From: Eimeria necatrix
Lineage: Eukaryota > Apicomplexa > Conoidasida > Eucoccidiorida > Eimeriidae
Direction of reading: 5' to 3'
Length of the DNA: 38,282 nucleotides
NCBI RefSeq assembly: GCF_000499385.1
Contig: NW_013653761.1
Coordinates: forward strand, 1-38,282
This document shows positions 37,073-38,282 of this stretch, one piece after another; the stretch's first letter is position 1; every line of letters starts with the position of its first letter. The notes under the pieces are model-generated. The model made no database searches. It was not told where the DNA came from and saw only the letters and a list, made by a program, of their open reading frames with translations. Position numbers and translations under genes: made by a program.

Positions 37073-37160
37073 CAGCACTCGCTCTTGCAGCAAATGAGCA
37101 GCACACAGAGAAGCAACTAGCATCCGCCTTTCTGGGGGCTGGCCCTTCAACTCCGGAAAT

Positions 37161-37195
37161 ATTAATTTTTATTTTTATTTTCATTTTTATTTTTT
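37161..37195. repeat. T-rich TTTTTA microsatellite
   Basis: A short run of imperfect ATTTTT units, followed by long pyrimidine-rich sequence to about 37390. The opposite strand reads as Lys-rich because of this composition; I do not take that as coding. Confidence 0.8.
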
Positions 37196-37460
37196 GCTGC
37201 TTTTGCTGCAGCGGGCGTGTCGGTTTGTGTTTGTCTTTTTGGTTCCTCATTTGCCCATTTTGTTTCGAAGTGCATGCAACTTCACTGGCTAGCTTTTCCC
37301 TTTTCCATTTCCTCCCCCTTTTTGTTCCTTTAGCCTTTTGTTCTTTTTTCAAAACTAAAATGTGATTTTTCCTTTTTTCGACTTTTCCTTTTTTCGGTGT
37401 TCCCTGGGTGAGGTGTACATGATGGGGTGTACATACACCCCATTCACGGCACCCTGGCAA

Positions 37461-37611
37461 CAGCTGCTGCTGCTGCTGCTCCTCAATGCCCAGCGAAGCA
37501 GCAGCAGGAGAATGTGCAGCAGCAAGCTGCTGGCCGCGCACTTGCTGCAGCAGCAGGCAGCAGCAAGCAGCAGCAAGCAGCAGCAAGCTGCTGCTCGCTG
37601 CTGGCAGCTTG
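37461..37611. repeat. CAG/CTG-rich non-coding stretch
   Basis: Short runs of CTG and CAG alternate, with interspersed GCAAGCAG units. All frames remain open for this stretch because the triplets contain no stop. I find no start, splice or family evidence that it is a gene. Confidence 0.7.
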
Positions 37612-37822
37612 TTTAAAAAGGGAAACAAGACAGCAGCGCTGCAAGGAAGCAGCAGCTTTCCCTGCATCTGCGAGCCTTTGGAAATCCCCGAAAACTTAAA
37701 ATGAGTCAACAGAATAAAGTGAAATCATTTTCTTTTTGAATGTGCTTGATCTCAAGTGCAGGGTGTACAGACACCGCAGACTCTGGGCTGCGCTGTCGCC
37801 TTTTCAAATGTTCCTTTTCGCG

Positions 37823-37932
37823 CAGTTTTGCAAATCTTTCATTATTTACTTTTATTCAAAATAAGAATGACTTGCTGCAGTTTTGCAAATCTTTCATTAT
37901 TTATTTTTATTCAAAATGAGAACATGTTGCTG
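37823..37932. repeat. 55-bp direct tandem duplication
   Basis: Two adjacent 55-base copies (37823-37877 and 37878-37932) begin CAGTTTTGCAAATCTTTC and differ at only a few positions; a third copy starts with CTGCAG and then diverges. The unit is AT-rich and non-coding. Confidence 0.9.
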
Positions 37933-38120
37933 CAGCTAACTGACATCTTTTATTTTAATCTACTTTGGCCCCAATATTTGCATAATGTGTAAAGCATTGC
38001 CCCTCACACCAGGGGAATTTATTATTGTTGAATTTTCTGTTTAAGAAAGTAAATAAAAATTAGCAACTTTTGTTTGCTGATGCACCCAAAACGCTCTTCT
38101 ATGTGCAAATGCGGGGGCCT

Positions 38121-38282
38121 TATATCTATATATCTTTATATCTATATCTATCTGTATCTATATATCTATAACTATATCTATATCTATATCTATATCTATA
38201 TATCTATATCTATATCTATATCTATATCTATATCTATATCTATATCTATATCTATATCTATATCTATATCTATATCTATATC
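38121..38282. repeat. TATATC hexamer array at the window end
   Basis: An imperfect start (TATCTATATATC, CTTTATATC) passes into a regular TATATC/TATCTA tandem array that continues to the last base. It probably extends beyond the window. Simple arrays of this kind often mark assembly breaks. Confidence 0.95.

Larger units (their letters stand above)
35573..38282. other. Repeat-rich non-coding region
   Basis: Beyond the stop codon at 35570-35572 I find no gene I can support. The stretch is built of several repeat classes (CAG/CTG, GCTAGC, GCATGC, GGGGCCCC, T-rich runs, a 55-bp duplication and TATATC), listed separately. It includes the 3' untranslated region of the repeat-rich gene. Open frames here are by-products of stop-poor repeats. 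The array at the right end reaches the edge of the window. Confidence 0.6.

Noticed and set aside
37053..37709. 218-codon open frame on the minus strand with a hydrophobic start and Lys-rich middle
   Set aside because: It opposes pyrimidine-rich and CTG-rich DNA, which is stop-poor and gives Lys and Leu/Ala runs by composition. No splice, family or start evidence supports it.

Overview
The window looks like a piece of an Eimeria nuclear genome (an apicomplexan coccidian; the species cannot be named from the sequence). Three observations support this. Genes are split into many small exons with GT-AG introns. One gene is an alpha-glucan, water dikinase, an enzyme of the cytosolic amylopectin (floridean-type starch) metabolism kept by coccidians. 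The right quarter is saturated with CAG/CTG trinucleotide repeats that encode homopolymeric Gln, Ala and Ser runs, a hallmark of Eimeria genomes, which alternate repeat-poor and repeat-rich segments. The window appears to cross one such boundary near 29.1 kb.

Layout. 1-6540: no gene I can support. 6541-15687, minus strand: a complete 17-exon alpha-glucan, water dikinase gene, reconstructed exon by exon with every phase agreeing (1661 codons plus stop). 15688-21612: no supportable gene, but a perfect 27-bp inverted repeat with a 7-base loop at 20152-20212. 21613-24440, minus strand: a complete six-exon Ariadne-type RBR E3 ubiquitin ligase (610 codons plus stop) whose first RING has lost most ligands of one zinc site. 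24441-29100: no firm gene; a weak minus-strand candidate lies at 27131-28977. 29101-29998: transition into repeat-rich DNA. 29999-35572, plus strand: a four-exon gene for a 1682-residue protein of unknown function, mostly poly-Gln/Ala/Ser with short non-repetitive islands. 35573-38282: repeat-rich non-coding DNA with GCTAGC-based repeats, GGGGCCCC palindromes, CAG/CTG inverted repeats, a 55-bp tandem duplication, and a TATATC array that runs off the end.

The three firm genes share no evident pathway. The dikinase phosphorylates storage glucan so that it can be degraded. The RBR ligase acts in ubiquitin signalling. The repeat-rich protein is of unknown role. Splice sites were assigned by eye from family conservation, GT-AG borders and phase; transcripts would confirm them.

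The most notable points are the degenerate RING1 with an intact catalytic RING2, three rather than two CBM45-like modules in the dikinase, the long perfect hairpin, and the way CAG/CTG repeats are distributed between exons, introns and reading frames of the repeat-rich gene. I found no CRISPR array, tRNA, rRNA or recognisable transposon.
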